This document shows positions 20,885 through 33,016 of a stretch of 64,000 nt of DNA, piece after piece. Position numbers and translations under genes: made by a program. Position 1 is the stretch's first letter; each line of letters begins with the position of its first letter. Source of the stretch: Rhodocollybia butyracea (Eukaryota; Basidiomycota; Agaricomycetes; Agaricales; Omphalotaceae); contig JADNRY010000020.1 of the NCBI GenBank assembly GCA_015501585.1, positions 415,093 to 479,092 on the forward strand, in the 5' to 3' direction. The notes below the pieces were generated by a model, which was not told the DNA's origin, searched no databases, and saw only the letters and a program-made list of their open reading frames with translations.

Positions 20885-21886
20885 GACGAAGAAGCAAGCA
20901 AGAACAACAAGGGCTGTTTAATGAAGGAGAACCCTAAATATGCTCTGTTGAGGAAAGAAAATCGATCGTCAGCGTCCATCTTGGTGTTGAAAGTGGATAC
21001 ACGAACTCTCAGAAGCAGGCAAGAAAGATACTGGAAAAGTACTCTGAGGCGGGGAAGGGAAAGAGGAGAAGAACACAAAGAGCCTAGCTCTGTTGAAGGG
21101 GGGTGAAATGAAGGTGAAATGGATAAACCCCTTGTGAAGCGAGATTATATATCTTTGTCCTTTTACTTAATGGAGCATACAAGGAAGCACACTCACTGCA
21201 TGGTATGAGTTTCCATGGTCATTTTCCATCAGTTTAAACTGATTTTGTTTATGTAAAGCATGTTCAGCAACTCGCAAAACCTAAAATTGAATGGTTGGAG
21301 TAGTGTTACGTTCCTCAGCCAATCAGATCCAACGCGTTGTACTTGTTGAGCAGCTCTTCTGAAAGTTAAATTTTGGAGTGCTCGCCTGGGGTCAGAAGAA
21401 AACCGGAGCTTATGAACCTGCCAGGCATGCTTATAATGACACCTCTACTTTTTTTGCTCCAGATTTGACAAAATGTGAACTGTGGTGAGCGCAGGTCTAA
21501 ATATAAACGCGGTAGTCTCTTGGTAGCTTCATTCAAATTTCAAAGTCAATATTGAATAACAAAATATCAGGATCGCCGCCATGAGTAAGCTGGTAGCAAC
21601 ATGGTTATCATACTTACTCTCTGGTTGTTGTAAAATGGGTCCTGTAGTAGCTAGCGTATGGGAACGGTCTACCAATAGCGTTCCTGCCCTTCATCAGTCT
21701 TCACGTCGTCGCACCTGGTACCATCGAGAAGCTATGTATTTGCTATGTATTCACTTTGCATGGTTACACATTGGGCCTATCGAGGCTAGAGAGCGGCACT
21801 GAAAATTACTCTTTCTTAAGCGGGTCGTAAAATCTTTCACGTCAAGTTGCATTCTAATCAACTGAGATTCTTATGATTTAAAGCAG
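20885..21886. other. Intergenic (about 1 kb)
   Basis: Promoter side of the secreted-protein gene on the left and the 3' flank of epoxide hydrolase 1 on the right. A TATATA stretch near 21150 could serve the secreted gene on the minus strand. A 73-codon frame at 21581-21802 has no support. Confidence 0.4.
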
Positions 21887-23433
21887 TCAATGTTCGTATC
21901 CGTCTCGGCCAGGAACAACCCCATACGCAGGTCCTCCCTTGCCAAACATTTGCTGCAAATCCGCAACGAGCTGTTCTGGTTGCTCAAAAGCCGCAAAATG
22001 GCCGCCTTTACTGTGTTCCGCTTCGAAAACAACATTTCCAACATACGAATACCAGCTGTGGCTCACTAAGTACCGTCATCCAATGAAAATTTTAGCTTAC
22101 ATACCTCTTGGGGATGCGTGCAAGCTCTTTTGGGAAGAGTGAACTACCCAGTGGAATCGTCGGAGGGGGCACATCATCCATCCGCTCTGTGTACTCATAG
22201 TAAATTCTGGTGGAGGCCGCAGGACCAGCGCGGGAGAACCAATAGATTGATACCCAGGTAAGGACTGCTCCAACGTTGTAAGCCATAGTTCAAGATTTAA
22301 CCGAGTATGCAACCTTCATCGTCGGTCCACGGATAATTATCAGTCCATCCCACAAGCTTCTCATATATCCATGCGAGCAATCCAACAGGGGAATCCGCTA
22401 AGCTATATCCTAATGTCTGAGGCTTCGTAGCCTGTTCTTTAAAATATCCAGAGTCGAACCGCTGATACTTTTTGAAGCGTTCGAGTCCTTCCTTATCAGC
22501 AGGGGTGTAGCTAGATTCATCGGTAGGAGGAGGAGAGTTTCTGTGAACGCATCAGCGAAGTCTCGTGCGTAAACGATGAGGTGCAGTACAAGAGGAGATG
22601 CGTATGGAGGAAATTAGTATGCCAGGCCTTGGAGTGCTTTCCCCCGTACGTATAAGCAATTTGACGAGTAATCTGGAATCAAGTTAGGTACGTGAATCCG
22701 CGTGAAGTTGACAGATACTGACAGCGACTCCCCAGTCCCCCCTTGTGTCACTAGGGATGAAAATGTTCAAGTGTAATTACCCGATTCAGCCCAAGATCTA
22801 ATTTCCGGCGCTTACCGTATTCGTTGTATCCGAGGGCAAGCATCAACTTGTGCGCAACCTAAACGCGATCAGACCAAGCGCAGGATAGGCAAATTAGCGT
22901 TCTTACCTCAGCATACTGCTTGATCGAAAACCCCTTCTTCTTTGGTCCTTCAGAGAATCCATACCCAGGCAGACTTAGGGCCACAACATCGAACGTAGGT
23001 AGTTGAGAGCTTTCGTGTGCTTTCGTTAATAAAGGAATAATCTTCTGTGCTTCAAAGAATCCTCCTGGCCCTGTACGTATGCAGTCAGAACTTTTCATGA
23101 AAGGTCCGATTCCAAATTGTTACTTGCATCCATGCACAAACAGAAGTGGTAGCCCTTGTCCCTCCTTCTCGCTCTTTTTATGGACATAGTGTATATTCAA
23201 TCGTCTACCTCGATATCACGTGTAAATTGCGGTAGTGCTTCGTTAAGTTGCTGTTCTGCCTTTCTCCAATCGAAGCCATCGCGCCATCGAGCAACGAGCC
23301 TCTTAATGTCAGCCAATGGCGAACCGTATGCCCATCCAGTGCCATCCAGCTCATCAGGAAATGCTGTGAGCTCGAGCCTGGATTTAAGAGCGGAGAGAGC
23401 AGAGGCAGAAACCGAAATCTGGAAAGCCGACAT
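21887..23433 (-). pseudogene. Epoxide hydrolase, copy 1, with frameshift in exon 1
   Basis: Alpha/beta hydrolase of the fungal microsomal-type epoxide hydrolase family (EHN domain). Visible parts are [20 protein letters not shown] and FPDELDGTGWAYGSPLADIK at the N-terminus, [20 protein letters not shown] and [20 protein letters not shown], the nucleophile motif GGDWG, and the C-terminal [13 protein letters not shown] with catalytic His. Compared with copy 2, about 10 bp are missing just after IEVD (near 23197). This shifts the frame and creates an immediate TGA. The rest is well preserved, so inactivation is recent, or the site is an assembly error. Like copy 2 it has a GC-AG intron at the HGWPG motif. 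Confidence 0.75.
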
Positions 23434-23786
23434 GTTGGGGAAAGGAGCAACTGGGAAGGTGATCTTTTAAACCTGTCTGCCTCTCCAGACGTACGCCATG
23501 CTTCTCTCGGCCCGGCAGTTATCTCCTCCCTTCTCCTCCCTGCGGTATACATGATTGAGGAGTGAGTCATACTAACTCAGACGACTATATGCAACCTGAT
23601 GACAATGTTTGAATGTACTTATCTGAGCCCATTGCATAAGGAGTCATATCAACTGTACTTATTAACGTGTATTCAATTGCACATGCAGGATACTCACAGT
23701 CACTAGGCGAACAAGCTTGTATTTATTATATTACATCACTGGCAAGCCGCAAAGCAGAATCTACTGTGTTACACTTGTTCAAGTTG
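23434..23786. other. Spacer between the tandem epoxide hydrolases
   Basis: 353 bp holding the promoter of copy 1 and the 3' flank of copy 2 (both minus strand). No gene seen. Confidence 0.5.
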
Positions 23787-25331
23787 TTAAGTTCCGTATC
23801 CATCTCGGCCGGGAACAACACCATATGCTGATCCTCCTTTCCCAAACATCTGCTGCAAATCCGCAACCAGTTGTTCAGGCTGCTCTAATGCCGCAAAATG
23901 TCCGCCGACGTTGTGCTCTGCTTCGAAGACAACATTTCCCACGTGAGGATACCAGCTAGTGGTTGACGGTAAGTATTGCTATTCAATGAAGAGTAGAGAT
24001 AACATACCTCTTTGGGATGCGTCCAAGTTCCTTTGGGAAGTTGGAGGTACCCAGAGGTATGCTTGACGGGGGAGTATCACCCACTTCTTGCCTGGTGCGC
24101 ATAGCCTCATAGTAAATTCTGATAGAGGCTGCAGGACCAGAGCGAGAGAACCAATAGATCGATACCCAGGTAAGGACTATTCGAATATTATAAGTCATAG
24201 TTTGAGATTTAGCTGAGTGTACAACCTTCATCGTCAGTCCACGGATAACTATCAGTCCATCCGACAAGCTTCTCATAGATCCATGCGAGTAGTCCGACGG
24301 GAGAGTCCGCTAAGCTGTATCCTAATGTCTGAGGCTTTGTAGACTGTTGTATGAAATATCCGGACCCGAACTGGTCAAAATTCTTGAAACGTTCAAGTCC
24401 TTCCTTGTCCACAGGGGAATATTTACTAGATTCGTCGTCAGGAGGAGGAGAAGTTCTGTAAATATATCAGTCAACGCTAACGTAGAAACATTGGGTAGAT
24501 TTACAGGAGGAAATTAGTATGCCATGCTTTAGAGTATTTTCCTCCGTATGTATAGGCAATTTGACGTGTAATCTTTCAAAATCAAGTCAGATTGAAGTCC
24601 TCAGATATTCGAAACTTACTGACAGTGCTTCCCCAATCCCCCCCTTGCGTCACTAGGGATGAACGTAAGGTTGATTACCAGATATAAACTGAGTTCTGGC
24701 ACTCACCATATTCATTGTATCCGAGGGCAAGCATCAACTTGTGCGCGACCTAACCACGATTAGACCAAACACCAGATGAGTAGATCGGCGTTCTTACCTC
24801 AGCATACTGCATAATCGAAAACCCCTTCTTCTTCGGTCCTTCAGAAAATCCATATCCAGGCAGACTTAGGGCCACAACATCAAATGTAGGTAGCTCAGAG
24901 CCTTCATGCACTTTCGTCAATAAAGGAATAATCTTCTGTGCTTCAAAGAATCCTCCTGGCCCTATACTTATGCAGTCAGAACTTGCACGTTTATGAAAGG
25001 TCCAAAGCCTTTGCTACTTGCATCCATGCACAAACAGGAGCGGTAACCCTTGCCCCTTCTCGCTCTTCTTATGGACATAGTGTATATTCAGAACACCGAA
25101 ACCGTCTACCTCGATATCGCGTGTAAATTGAGGTAGCGCGTTGAGTTGCTGTTCTGCCTTTCTCCAATCGAAGCCATCGCGCCATCGAGCAACGAGCCTC
25201 TTGATGTCAGCCAATGGCACTCCGTATCCCCAACCAGCGTCATCCAGCTCATCAGGAAATGTTGTGAGCTCGAGTCTGGATTTGAGAGCAGAAAGAGCAG
25301 TAGCAGAAATCGAAATATGGAAACTCGACAT
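23787..25331 (-). CDS. Epoxide hydrolase, copy 2 (intact)
   Basis: Hydrolyses epoxides to diols, typically for xenobiotic or lipid epoxides. The start chosen is [20 protein letters not shown]; an in-frame codon 36 bp upstream is possible. The EHN domain ([20 protein letters not shown]) comes first. The oxyanion motif HGWPGGFFEA is assembled over a GC-AG intron. [20 protein letters not shown] follows, then the nucleophile elbow VTQGGDWG, a lid region with [13 protein letters not shown], and the C-terminal [20 protein letters not shown] with catalytic His, ending [12 protein letters not shown]. Six or so introns match those of copy 1, so this is a tandem duplication. Intact throughout as far as I can read. 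Confidence 0.87.
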
Positions 25332-26153
25332 ATGGGGGAAAAGTTTAGGGAAGATGGGGTGGCTCACAAGAACGTATTTATACTTGCTTCGGCTCCGAAC
25401 CTAGATGGCTATCGACTCGACCGGCATTCTTTTAAAAGTAACATATTCTCTCGAAGGTCACATTTGGTAAGCAAATTGACCACTCCTCCTCAATCAAATC
25501 TTCCGAAAGTCAGGCAAAGTTTCCTAGTACGGGCCTGGGATCCCACAGTACCATCGAGCACCGGTGTGGTCTATATCTTTCTAAAAATTCAGTGCAGAAA
25601 TCGACATCGGTGATGAAGGATAGCGAGATAATATTATCAAACAGCATGAAAGAGAAGGTGTGCCTATCGCTATAACCAAACCTGGAATCCAATTGATATC
25701 TTGCTTACGCCTCCCGCCAAAACCTCACTGTAAGACAATCAGCCACTCGCCCGCGGCAGAAGTATTGCACTCAGGATGCTCCCGGATTCAAGCAAAGCTA
25801 CGCTAAAATGGTGGGTGCCGGGAGTTCCACAGGTCACGGCGGGTACGCAGCTGAAATCTGGTCTCGATGGTGTAAAGTCTTGCAGAGGCCGAGTTATAAA
25901 TTGAGCAAGCTTTGCGCCTCTACGTTGTAACAGTTGGAGTGCAGAATCTTACGTAAGTTCAACTTTGGCTTACTTTGAGCGGACAAACAACGGTCCGGGG
26001 TTCGCGCACTTGAAAAACTTGGAAAAACCCCAGTCTCCACGCACATAAACCCTAAGCCGAATTATGCTTAGTGCTAAGTTCTATTGCTGCCAGATACTTA
26101 GCAAAAGCCACCGCTCAGCGAACGAGAAATTTTTGTTCAATTTCAACGGCTAT
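25332..26153. other. Intergenic, epoxide hydrolase promoter side and SAPS gene 3' flank
   Basis: 822 bp with no supported gene. Short frames on both strands lack motifs. Confidence 0.45.
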
Positions 26154-29100
26154 TTACTTGCTTTTCTTCTCTTTCGCTTCCTCAGGATCTGTTGGAGCCT
26201 TGGCTCCCTCTAGATCTAAACCAAGTCCCTCACTTTCTGCTTCTCCAGAAGACCCTATAGAATCAATGGACGAAGATATTGACCCAGGCGAATCCCCGTC
26301 CCCTTCAGTTGCAGAAAGATCCGATATCCAGCTCCCTGCCGTAGGTGTCAGCTCCCCGTCTGACGGTGTGTCATTATCTTTTGTAGGGTGACTCTCTATT
26401 GAGAGATGATGGCTAGAGGAGGCAGAATTTACGGTAGATGCGCCTGCACTTTGAAATTCTCCAAACTCGCCAAACTCGCCGAAGTTGTCATCAAACGCGC
26501 TGTCGTCAAGGTTGTCTATACCCTCCAGAGCCATGTCATCGGAAAAAGAGGAAGAGAACGACGAAAAGGGATCTTCCGAACTCCCGGAACCAGATGAACT
26601 TGGAGCAGTAAATGGGCCAAAGTCGTCCTGGGCCTAGTCAGCAATGTGTTGGTAGAATGACGTGGAATACACACATCAGCGAAGGGGTCTTTCAGGTCCA
26701 CCCCTCTCTCCCTCGTGTGAGAACTAGACTCAGGATCAAATGCATCCTGATTATGCATCAGAAGAACGTTCGCTTCAACAGAAGCGGAGCTCACATCAAA
26801 GCCTCCCATACCCAAAGGTCTCCGTTCAGACATGGTTGAGAAAGTGCTTGACTGAGATAACCACCCTCCGTCGTCGTCGTCATCGTCGTCGTCACCAAAT
26901 CTTCTGAGCTTTAAAGAGAGAGAGATAAGCGACGTCTACACAAATGTCGCATGAAAAGCGTACATGATGTCCCGAATCGTCGTCGTCATCGTCCATCGTT
27001 GTCGGTGCAACTCCGAAATCTGCACTGCCCTCCCGTCTTGGTTTACCCGTGATAGAACGATGGAATTCACCGCGGAGCTCGCCACTATCGATATCATCTA
27101 CAGCACAATCAGTTTGAGGATCCCTCAAAAGCACCTTTGAGACGTCACCTGCGGGTTGAATACCACCACCCATCTCCTCCTCATCTACTTTCCATTTGCC
27201 CGGACCTTTTTCCCCGTTTACACCACCGCCCATCCCCGTTGCGGGTTTTCCACCACCAAGCAGTCGCGTATCCCGCACCTTCGTCTCCCGGTATCTCCCT
27301 GTAACGTACTCTTCCCAACTTCCCTTTCCATCCTCCGTTTCTGATCCACTCGGAGCATACTGCATAATTTCCTCGCATAGTGAAGTAGGATACCGATCTA
27401 GAGCTGTGAGTACGTCTTCAGAGATGAGTGTAAGATGGCCCATATAGCCAAGACGTGGTGTACGAGGTTTAGCGCTCTCTTCGTCATTCCACCTTTGGCC
27501 TTCGACGATCCGATGCATGAGTTTCGCATCACGAAAAACGGAAAGGATGAGCTCGCGGTTGTATCCTTTACTACCCTCAGTGTTCTCCGTGTTCGTGAGT
27601 TTCTCATGATCATCACGGTCACGGTAATGTGAGCCATTATCCACTCGGCCATTTAGAATCTGATGGAGAATGTCGTACACTGCATTGTGCAAGAAATTAT
27701 TCCAAGGAAATTCGAAGAAAAGATCCTATAACTGGCGTGAGTTCAAATACACAATATATAGCGAGCGAAGCTAACCAGTAGAACACCCATCAGATTTAGC
27801 TCTAAGAACCGCTTCTTTAGTCTTTCCCCGACCACCAGTGGCTCCGGATTTGAAGCAGTCGGCAAAGTTGGTCGCCGTGAATTCCTGCGTGATTGTGATC
27901 TGGGCGCTTGCGTCTGCTCTGTAACAGTGGGTGGACTAGATGTCTCATTCACATCACTTGCCTCAGACGCGTGCATATCAACCTCGGGAGAGGACGGAGG
28001 AGGCTCTATCGTTGTCGAGTGCATCTGGGGTTCGTCGTACATAGCTATCTCCTCCATATCCATACTATCGTCCTCCGAACTAGACATGTCTTCGTCCTCA
28101 TCTGAGTCCAACAATGAAGACGTATTGGACGTCGATGATGCACCGGTAACGGGAAGTTCCAAGGCTGGCTCGATCTCCGTGTCCATCTCATCTCTACCCT
28201 CGTGACGGTCGTCCCCATCATCATCTTCGCCACCCATTGAAATTACCCTCGCAAGCTCTTCCAGACCACCAAGACCACCCTGGAGCCGTCCTTCAGAGTC
28301 ATATAGATGTTGATATCTGGTTGCAATGTAGGAAGAGAAAGAATATGCAAAGTGCCGAATCAGCGCCCATTTTGATTCTTTTGTCTAGTACGATGAGACC
28401 CAGACAGCAAAGCGGACATACCGCAACGGACGATTCAACAGCGCCATATTTGAGCAATGTAACAGCTCAGCAAGAAGTTCCGTGATACGGAACCGTTCGA
28501 ATGTAAGTGCAGGAGTGGGCCTGGTCTATAGAGAGCAAGGTCAAGATTTGGAAACAAGTCTCATCAAAGATCCCAGGACTACTGACCTCTTCTACCTGCA
28601 ATGACCTTGGTTTCCTTAAAAAACCCACCAACCGATCCAGCCTTCCATTATCACAGAGAATGTTCAGAATGAAGCCAAGATTGACCACGCCCATTCGGTC
28701 CACCATTTCCCGCATCGCACGCTCAAGCGTGTCACGGCTATCCCTCCCTTCGTTTGCCTTGCCGTCATTACTGTGTATTCGATGTCACAAAGTTAGGTTG
28801 GTTGAACGACGAACAAGTTCAAATTGTTTGAACAAAAACAGGCCAACTCACCCTTGCTGCATCATTCCCTGCTGAACTCCGATCAGCCTGTTCCTCAAAG
28901 TGTGAAAGAGATACGGCTCGAAGTAGTCCGAGTTGTTCTTCCGGATAAGCTCAGTGAGGACGCACATGGCATGAATAGCCGACGAAGACGCTGATTCGAA
29001 ATGTGTCGCTCCGGCGTCAGAAAGCGATGCAGATTCGGGTGAGGATGTGATAAATTCTTGCAATATATATGCCACCAGCTTCGACACGCTGTCTTCCCTG

Positions 29101-30128
29101 GCCAACTCTCTCGCAAGTTGGTTCGAAGAAACCCCTGAACCAGGACCACTATCGTTGTTCATGGCATGGGGCACGGGCGCATTGGAGGTCAATCCGACGC
29201 CAGGAGATGGTGTAGCCATTGAGATGATTCCTTTTATCAAGTCCGATACTACTTGATGTATATCAGGCGGATATGCTGGTGACAGCATATCTATGAGACG
29301 GGGAATGAACTTTTCGGATGAAAGCCACTGATATTTGGAGAAGATATTAGCTAGATTTAGAGCAATGATAGAAACGAACCTCAAGCGCTCCAACAGCACC
29401 ATCATACCCATACCCATACTCATCCAACTGGATGATTCTCACCAACAAATCAACGAAGGAGGGATTCTCGATGTGCCGTAATAGCTTTCCTATAATGTCG
29501 GATTGCTTTTGTATGAAGGTCAACATTTCTTCAGGCTTCTTGTTGAGGAACACTGCGTTGACTTTGGCGAAATGCGCTGCAGCATGATTATTAGTGCCCG
29601 TAGAACGAAATTTCAATTCCTCCGGAGATTTGTCCAGTACTGCATTCCAGAAAGGCGTGAGGAGCTCATCTGGATGAGTGGATACGCAGGTTTCGACAAT
29701 TGACCAAATTTCCGAGCAGAGAACTTCTGTGGCGATGTAAGGGTATCTAAAGCAAAACATAAGCTGAGCATAAGTGGAAATTTAGTTTTGACGTACTTGA
29801 GCCGATTCGTTGTAGTGCCTATTCCCTGTCCCCGTTGTTCCTGTAGTTCGTCGTCGGCGTCCAATGCAGCTCCTACTTCTCCGCTCACCCAGCCCAATAG
29901 TCGGCTCAACACATCTGCTCGGTGAAAATAGTCGACTAGTCGAGTGTTTTGAGCTTTGCACTCTTGTAATAGGTCATCTTCATCTAGAAGAGCATCAAGT
30001 GTGAGGATAGATTGATCATCCTTGTCCAGAAGGGTGTCGATGGACGAGGCGGCGTGGAAACCGAATCTATTGGTTTGCCTTTAATTTTCGATAAGAGAAA
30101 ATACGACCACAACGGACCTCCAGAACAT
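26154..30128 (-). CDS. SAPS-domain protein (Sit4/PP6 phosphatase regulatory subunit)
   Basis: Regulatory subunit of the Sit4/PP6 protein phosphatase. Exon 1 is only four codons: ATG TTC TGG AG at 30128, spliced to ATTCGGTTTCC. This gives MFWRFGFHAASSIDTLLD, matching the MFWKF start of the family. Next come DEDDLLQECKAQNTRLVDYF, RYPYIATEVLCSEIWSIVET, HFAKVNAVFLNKKPEEMLTF, PSFVDLLVRIIQLDE, SSEKFIPRLIDMLSPAYPPD and LDRLVGFLRKPRS. After an acidic Ser/Asp insert (about 27870-28240) the helical repeats resume with RFLELNLMGVLLDLFFEFPW and NNFLHNAVYDILHQILNGRV. The C-terminal half is acidic and low complexity (DDDDDDDD; FGEFGEFGEFQSAG) and ends EAKEKKSK at 26154. About ten introns. Confidence 0.9.
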
Positions 30129-33016
30129 TGGATTCAAATAAAAACCTCAGTAACTGTGATAATCCGCAAGGCTCTGGGATGAGGAGATGAGCGCCGATGA
30201 CACATGTAGTGTACACGTGATATTAAGGCGCTTATTTAAAGCTTTGATGGAAGCCACAAAAAAACCCCTTCGACTCCAACTTCCAAGTGTGTAATCCTCA
30301 CTCAATTTGCACTGTTTAGTTATATATTACTCACATTTCCATGGTATCAACCCAATCTGTTCTAGACTTTTAAACCACGCAGGCCGTGCGGCGCATACAT
30401 ATATTAGTATGCACATGGGATTGGTGAACATGATAAACAGTTTGCATTGGGTATGCTGTAATATGTGGTATTCATCAACAATCTCTACATATACAACTCG
30501 GTTCACAGTCACGAACCGCAAGGAATGTGTCATGTTATACTAGCGAAATATTTTTGGATTCGATGGTAAGCAGTTGCGTTAATAACTGGTTTCGTTATCC
30601 TTGCTTTGCGATTCCGGCTGTACTGCGGGCAGTTTTTCTGCAGTGGTATGGCATACTTGATATGGAACTTGAAGTCACCTCAATTGCCCCTACTTGTCCC
30701 TTGTTTATCACTCGCCTTAGACCCGGCTCACTCGCCTTGCATCACAGTCCAACCTGGGGTCTTGGCCGCTTTGTCCTACGGAGCTTCATATCGTTAGTCC
30801 CTCTCCGTCGAGTCGTTCAAGGCACAATCTTGCTCCTAGTCAGTATACCGGTACCGGTAACCGTATATTTGGCTTTCTAGTGCCTTCCCATCGTTATCGA
30901 TCACTGAGATTGACTTACTTGGGGAAGAATTCAAAACTTGCTGGAAATAAATGGGACCAGACTGCAAACTGCAGTGTTCATGGTTAATCATTACTGGGAC
31001 ATAATATGGTCCATGGAAGAGTCGATAGACAGGATTCGCAAGATCAGGTCCCCGTTGTCTTTTAACCTATCCTTACTGTACCTATCGCGCGCGGTTATTT
31101 TGATCAATAAAACCACCTGTACGGCCCATTATATGCAATAGGACTATGCGACCGATCCTTCCAACGCGAATAGTATGGTGGTGGTCCTAAAAGCATAATA
31201 TTGGTTTATATCACGCGGGGATCCAATTACAAAATTGCCAGGTCTTTGAGCTTATCAACTTACGTTCATTCGCTCTGGCGTATCCTCAAATCATTTTTTG
31301 AAAGTCTTCGCTGTACTGGTACCACAATAAAAATTGACCATACTTACAGATATGAATAGCAGCCGTGTCACAGTGGCTCCGCTTGATTTTAGCATGGCTA
31401 GTGCTGGCCGCCTGTAGGAGGCTCGTGAATAAGTGTCGAGCGCCAGTTGTGGTTTTCTGACTTTACACTAACGACCCAACCAAGTAAGCCCCTGGATGTG
31501 TAGCCTGACCAATATGTTCTAGAGATCAAACATCGAAGTCGCATTTTGACCAGGGCATCCGGATGGGGACTTGTATGCTGCTAAAATCCTCTCTTCATTT
31601 CCGTTCATATACCAAAAAAATCAGAAAAGGGCACTATCATTGTGATGGTTCTTCTCCTTCTCAGGAAGCAAATAAAGATGAATGAACTTGACTGACACGG
31701 CAAAATTCTTGGGAAGCGGTAAGCTGCAACCAACCATATTGTGTGTACTACCTTTACCATAATGATGCTACTTTACCGAGGAGGCGTTTGATCGAGGAAC
31801 GAAATCGTAGACCTTGAGAAAACCAATTGAGAACGTGTATCAAGCGTGTAGGCTGGTCCCCCAATTCTGGCTGATACTCACCTCAAAAGTGATATCACCA
31901 TTCTTCGTATCCTAGTTCTCAACCCCCCTTAAGCTCATATCGGGCCACTGATCTCGACGTCGCAGCAGTTACATGAGCTTGAATTGGGGATTCGCATTTT
32001 GTTTGACTTGCGGGACTTCCTGTTCCGCACCGGAAATATCGCCTCCAAGAAATCTGTAGCCGGAAGGTCAAATCCCAGAAACGATGAAAATGTGGCGCCG
32101 GCAATTCTTATTCTACTCGTGATAAGGCATGCAATGAAGTTCAAGGGATATTGAGAAAGCTCCGAATGACACGAGGAAGTAAACTGTCAGCGCACATAGT
32201 CGGTATGCCGTCGAAGTCGTGTCATATATATTTTTGGGTCTTGAAGCTCGGCTTGAAGTTGTACTGAATGTTCTAGAATTAGGTGGGTTTGCGTCGTCTG
32301 AGTTTGCATCGTCACACATCATCGAAAGGCTCAACCCACAGGCTACAGTGTCTGTTTCCCACCATTCGGGATAATTTGAGGCCTAGTGCTAAGCTTGCCA
32401 TCGTCTCTTCAGAGATTGATACATGATTGAGATTTACTGCACAGTACTTACTGAGCTTCTGACTGGGCTCCTTGGAATCTGGGGTTCATCGCTAACCATT
32501 TTAATTTAGAATGCATAGCAGTTTGCGTAGCTGCTGCCAAATATATCCCCTAATCTGTATTATAGACCGATTAAAGATGACATCGGACGCCGAAGAAAGA
32601 GGTACCTAAGCCGTTAATACACATCTTAGGATTGTAGACGTCACTGTAAGAAAATTAAATTTGGGACTGTTCTTAGACATTTTTGGTCTCTTATCGAATG
32701 CCATTCAACCGGAAAAACAGGAAGTTTGTGGGCCGTAAAATTTTAAAGTATCTCGGGAACACATTGTCCCATGTTCAAAAGTTCAGGCACGTACCTGCAC
32801 GTACCTGTAACTACCGAGATGTATTAAGGATTGTGATGAAAACTCGTGAAAATTTGACGAACTTTGTGAGGAAAACTTGATGTTTATTCTTGACCAGGCA
32901 CCATTTCTTTGATTGTTAGAACTGATAAATATGCGAGATTCCGTTGGTGTGAGAGCAGTATCAATTTACGCCCTCTCTCTCCTCCCCTCACCTCCGTTCT
33001 TAACATCGTTGCCGCT
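30129..33016. other. Gene-poor stretch of 2.9 kb
   Basis: No frame here has a recognisable domain. The longest (30527-30880 plus, 118 codons) reads as unrelated hydrophobic and polar runs, and I do not call it. The last about 60 bp before 33017 are CT-rich, as in many fungal promoters. I found no modifying-enzyme gene that could serve the peptide precursor. Confidence 0.4.

Noticed and set aside
21581..21802. 73-codon frame starting MSKLVATWLSYLLSGCC
   Set aside because: Possible short signal-like start but no conserved continuation or family resemblance.
30527..30880. 118-codon frame in the gene-poor stretch
   Set aside because: Poor composition, no domain, no supporting splice or promoter context.
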